Source: AC-52 sp044870295 (GTDB taxonomy: Bacteria; Actinomycetota; UBA4738). Taken from it: DNA of 8,161 nucleotides. The stretch is from positions 1 through 8,161 of the forward strand of contig JBIOYQ010000214.1 of NCBI GenBank assembly GCA_044870295.1, given 5' to 3'. The position numbers and the translations under genes are program-made. Under the pieces are notes generated by a model that was not told the DNA's origin, ran no database searches, and worked only from the letters and a program-made list of their open reading frames with translations. Of the stretch, positions 6,298 through 8,161 are shown in pieces (within the stretch, counting starts at the first letter, position 1; every line of letters begins with the position of its first letter).

Positions 6298-6320
6298 CTC
6301 GGTCCAGACCCAGGACCGAG
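6298..6320. terminator. Bidirectional hairpin between convergent kinase and penicillin-binding protein genes
   Basis: CTCGGTCC at 6298-6305 pairs perfectly with GGACCGAG at 6313-6320 around a 7-nt loop. It occupies most of the 31-bp gap between the kinase stop (6291) and the opposite-strand stop (6323), the expected place for a terminator serving both genes. Neither side has a T-run, like the other hairpins in this window. Confidence 0.6.
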
Positions 6321-6322
6321 GA

Positions 6323-8161
6323 TCAGAAACGGTTCGGCCGAACCAGGAGCTGGGCGGGTTGCGAAGAACCTTGTCTGGCCGCCGGCTCGGACGGAGGCAG
6401 GTCCCCCGCGGACGGCGACGCCGATGGCGATGGGCTGGGTGAAGAGCTCGGGCTTGGCGACGGGCTGGATGACGGACTAGGGCTGGGCGGCGGCGTTGGG
6501 CTGTTCGACTCCGTGGGGCTCGGGGACGCGGACGGACTGGGGCTCTTGGCTCCCTTGGGGTTGACGTCGTAGCCATCGAAGCTCGGGGTGGCGAAGCCCT
6601 TCACGGGCAGGTTGGCCACGGCCGCGCTCATGTAGTCATGCCAGATCTCAGCGGGGATCGAGCCGCCGAACACGTCCGGGAACCCTTCGATGTTGTGCAT
6701 GGGCACCCGGCCCTTGTTGTAGCCGACCCACACGCACGTGGTGAGCTGGGGCACGGAGCCGCAGAACCACGCGTCGGTGAAGTCCTGGGTGGTCCCCGTC
6801 TTGCCGGCGGCGGGCCGGCCGATGTTGGCCGCGACGCCCGTGCCGTGGTCGATCACGCCTTGCAACGCCAGATTGACCAGGTCGGCGTCGTTGCGCCCAA
6901 GGGCCGGGTCGCTCTCGATCGTCGCCTGGAACAGCTGCTTGCCGTCGGGGGTTTTGACCAGCGAGATCGAGGTCGGCGGATGGTGAGTCCCGCGGGCGGT
7001 CAGCGTGGCGAAGGCGTTGGCCATCTCGAGCGGCGTGACCTCCTGGGTCCCCAGCGTGATGGAGCAGACTGGCTGGAGATCGGACTGGATTCCCATTCGG
7101 TGGGCCACGTCGACGACGGCCTCCGGGCCGACGGCCACCACGAGCTGGGCGAAGATCGTGTTGACCGAGTGGGCGGTGGCCTCCAGGAGATTCATCGTCC
7201 CGCCGGATTCGTCGGCGAAGTTGTGCGGCTGCCAGTCGGTGCCGTCGGGGTTCTTGCACTGCGGGTCGGTGATGTCGATCTGCGAGGGTCCGTTCCACAC
7301 CGACTTCGGCGAGATGCGCTGTTCCACCGCCGCGGCCAGGGTGAACGGCTTGAAGGCGCTTCCGGCCTGGCGGTGGGCCTGGGTGGCCGCGTTCAGCTTG
7401 ACCTTGTCGAAGTTCTTGCCTCCCACCATGGCCCGGATCTCGCCCGTCGAGGGGTCGATGGACACCACCGCCACGTCCGGGTCGCCCTTGGCGGACAGGT
7501 GATCCGCCACCGCCTTCTCGGCGGCCAGCTGGTACGCGCTGTCCAGGGTCGTGGTGACGCGCAGGCCCCCGGAGAACACCTCGGCGTATCCGAAGTCGCC
7601 CTGCAGGGCGTGGCTGACGTAGCTGGTGAAGTACCCGAACTGCGTCGACTCCTCCTTCGGGGGCGCCTTCGTGACCTCGACCGGCTTCGTCTTGAGGTCG
7701 GCGGCCTCGGCCTGGGAGATGTAGCCCTGTTGCGCCATGAGATCGAGCACCAGGTCGCGCCGGGCTTTGGCCTGGTCCGGATGGTTGACGGGGTCGTCGT
7801 CGGCCGGTGACTGGATCAGGCCGGCCAGGGTGGCGGACTGCAACGCGTCCAGCTTGCTGGCGTGGATCCCCCAGTAGGTCCTGGCGGCGGCCTCGGCGCC
7901 GTATGCCCCGTTCCCGAAGTACACGATGTTGAGGTACTTCTCGAGGATCTCGTCCTTGGAGTACTTGTGGTCGAGCTTGACCGCGATGATCGCTTCCCTG
8001 ATCTTGCGGCCGAACGTCCGCTCGCTGCCCGTGTACACGTTCTTGACGTACTGCTGGGTGATGGTGGAGCCACCCTGCTGGATCTGCTTGTGGGTGAAGT
8101 CGGCCAGGGCGGCTCGGACGATGGCCTGGTAGCTGAGACCCCCGTGTTCGTAGAAGTGCTC
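6323..8161 (-). CDS. Class A penicillin-binding protein (GT51 transglycosylase / transpeptidase), N-terminus outside window
   Basis: This bifunctional peptidoglycan synthase polymerises lipid II and cross-links stem peptides on the outer face of the membrane. The last 612 codons are visible and the frame is open through 8161, so the cytoplasmic N-terminus, membrane anchor and the catalytic Glu-Asp of the first GT51 motif (two to three residues before the visible EHFYEHGG) lie beyond the edge. GTG at 8038 is internal, not the start. In order (numbering from the first visible residue): EHFYEH (1-6), GGSTITQQ (30-37), RKIREAIIAVKL (52-63), ILEKYLNIVYFGNGAYG (72-88); then the transpeptidase with SAFK (S268, K271), SVN (332-334) and KTGT (454-457; bases 6791-6802). 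All three penicillin-binding motifs are intact. After about residue 540 comes a Ser/Pro-rich tail of about 70 residues. The family resembles actinobacterial PonA-type proteins. It converges on the kinase gene with a 31-bp gap, so it is not in that operon; its promoter is off the right edge. Confidence 0.95.
   Translation of the reverse strand, partial: EHFYEHGGLSYQAIVRAALADFTHKQIQQGGSTITQQYVKNVYTGSERTFGRKIREAIIAVKLDHKYSKDEILEKYLNIVYFGNGAYGAEAAARTYWGIHASKLDALQSATLAGLIQSPADDDPVNHPDQAKARRDLVLDLMAQQGYISQAEAADLKTKPVEVTKAPPKEESTQFGYFTSYVSHALQGDFGYAEVFSGGLRVTTTLDSAYQLAAEKAVADHLSAKGDPDVAVVSIDPSTGEIRAMVGGKNFDKVKLNAATQAHRQAGSAFKPFTLAAAVEQRISPKSVWNGPSQIDITDPQCKNPDGTDWQPHNFADESGGTMNLLEATAHSVNTIFAQLVVAVGPEAVVDVAHRMGIQSDLQPVCSITLGTQEVTPLEMANAFATLTARGTHHPPTSISLVKTPDGKQLFQATIESDPALGRNDADLVNLALQGVIDHGTGVAANIGRPAAGKTGTTQDFTDAWFCGSVPQLTTCVWVGYNKGRVPMHNIEGFPDVFGGSIPAEIWHDYMSAAVANLPVKGFATPSFDGYDVNPKGAKSPSPSASPSPTESNSPTPPPSPSPSSSPSPSPSSSPSPSPSASPSAGDLPPSEPAARQGSSQPAQLLVRPNRF
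6410..6544 (-). repeat. Low-complexity Ser/Pro repeat encoding the penicillin-binding protein tail
   Basis: About 45 codons encode almost only Ser and Pro, as SPSPS- and SSSPSPSP-like units, with interruptions TESNS and PTPPP. The + strand reads as degenerate GGGCTGGG/GGCGAC-like units. The tail lies after the transpeptidase fold and is predicted to be disordered and extracytoplasmic; similar Pro/Ser tails are known on actinobacterial class A penicillin-binding proteins, where they are thought to sit in or span the wall. Synonymous codon variation (tcc, agc, agt, tcg; ccg, ccc) breaks long perfect DNA repeats. Confidence 0.8.

Noticed and set aside
6424..6562. Possible G-quadruplexes on the + strand in the Ser/Pro repeat
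   Set aside because: GGG runs occur, but loops between four runs are mostly about 10 nt or more; the runs are explained by Pro and Ser codons on the other strand.
4666..6576. A 636-codon - strand open frame opposite the kinase
   Set aside because: It runs antisense to a kinase with all motifs intact and continues through the convergent junction; composition is shadow-like.
6638..7810. A 390-codon + strand open frame opposite the penicillin-binding protein
   Set aside because: Antisense to the intact transpeptidase motifs; Gly/Arg/His-rich shadow product.
8036..8038. GTG at 8038 as the start of the penicillin-binding protein
   Set aside because: The frame stays open to the window edge and the 41 codons before it encode essential GT51 motifs (FYEH and GGSTITQQ), so the gene begins outside the window.

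Overview
This is a GC-rich, gene-dense chromosomal segment. Its strong G/C bias at codon third positions, GT87-type membrane glycosyltransferase, NarL/DesK-type two-component pair and class A penicillin-binding protein with a Ser/Pro tail fit best with an actinomycete or a related uncultured high-GC lineage. That placement is an inference, since there is no rRNA or other marker here. I see no tRNA, rRNA, CRISPR array, transposase, integrase or attachment site, and codon use looks uniform across the main genes.

Layout, left to right. (1) The 3' end of panB (pantothenate synthesis, + strand) runs in from the left edge and is followed by two stem-loops within 50 bp. (2) A 418-residue GT87/DUF2029-type polytopic membrane glycosyltransferase lies on +. 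Its 3' end overlaps by 59 bp the 3' end of (3) a convergent - strand gene for a large polytopic membrane protein of unrecognised function, with an extracytoplasmic C-terminal domain. (4) A divergent control region of about 180 bp contains back-to-back candidate -10 boxes and small stem-loops. (5) A NarL/LuxR-type response regulator on + is followed after 99 bp by (6) its probable partner, a 718-residue histidine kinase with about ten membrane segments, a PAS-like domain and a HisKA_3/HATPase_c core. (7) A hairpin sits between the convergent kinase and penicillin-binding protein genes. (8) A class A penicillin-binding protein (glycosyltransferase 51 plus transpeptidase) on - ends in a Ser/Pro-repeat tail and runs off the right edge before its N-terminus.

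Apart from panB and the two-component pair, the genes concern the cell envelope: two integral membrane proteins, at least one a likely lipid-sugar-dependent glycosyltransferase, and a peptidoglycan synthase. The two-component pair may sense a membrane or envelope signal, and its promoter region is shared with the unknown membrane protein. The proposed regulatory link is inference from gene order. No gene stands out as a clearly new system. The most interesting items are the unidentified 578-residue membrane protein, the multi-pass sensor of the kinase, the compact divergent promoter region, and the paired cysteines in the GT87 protein.
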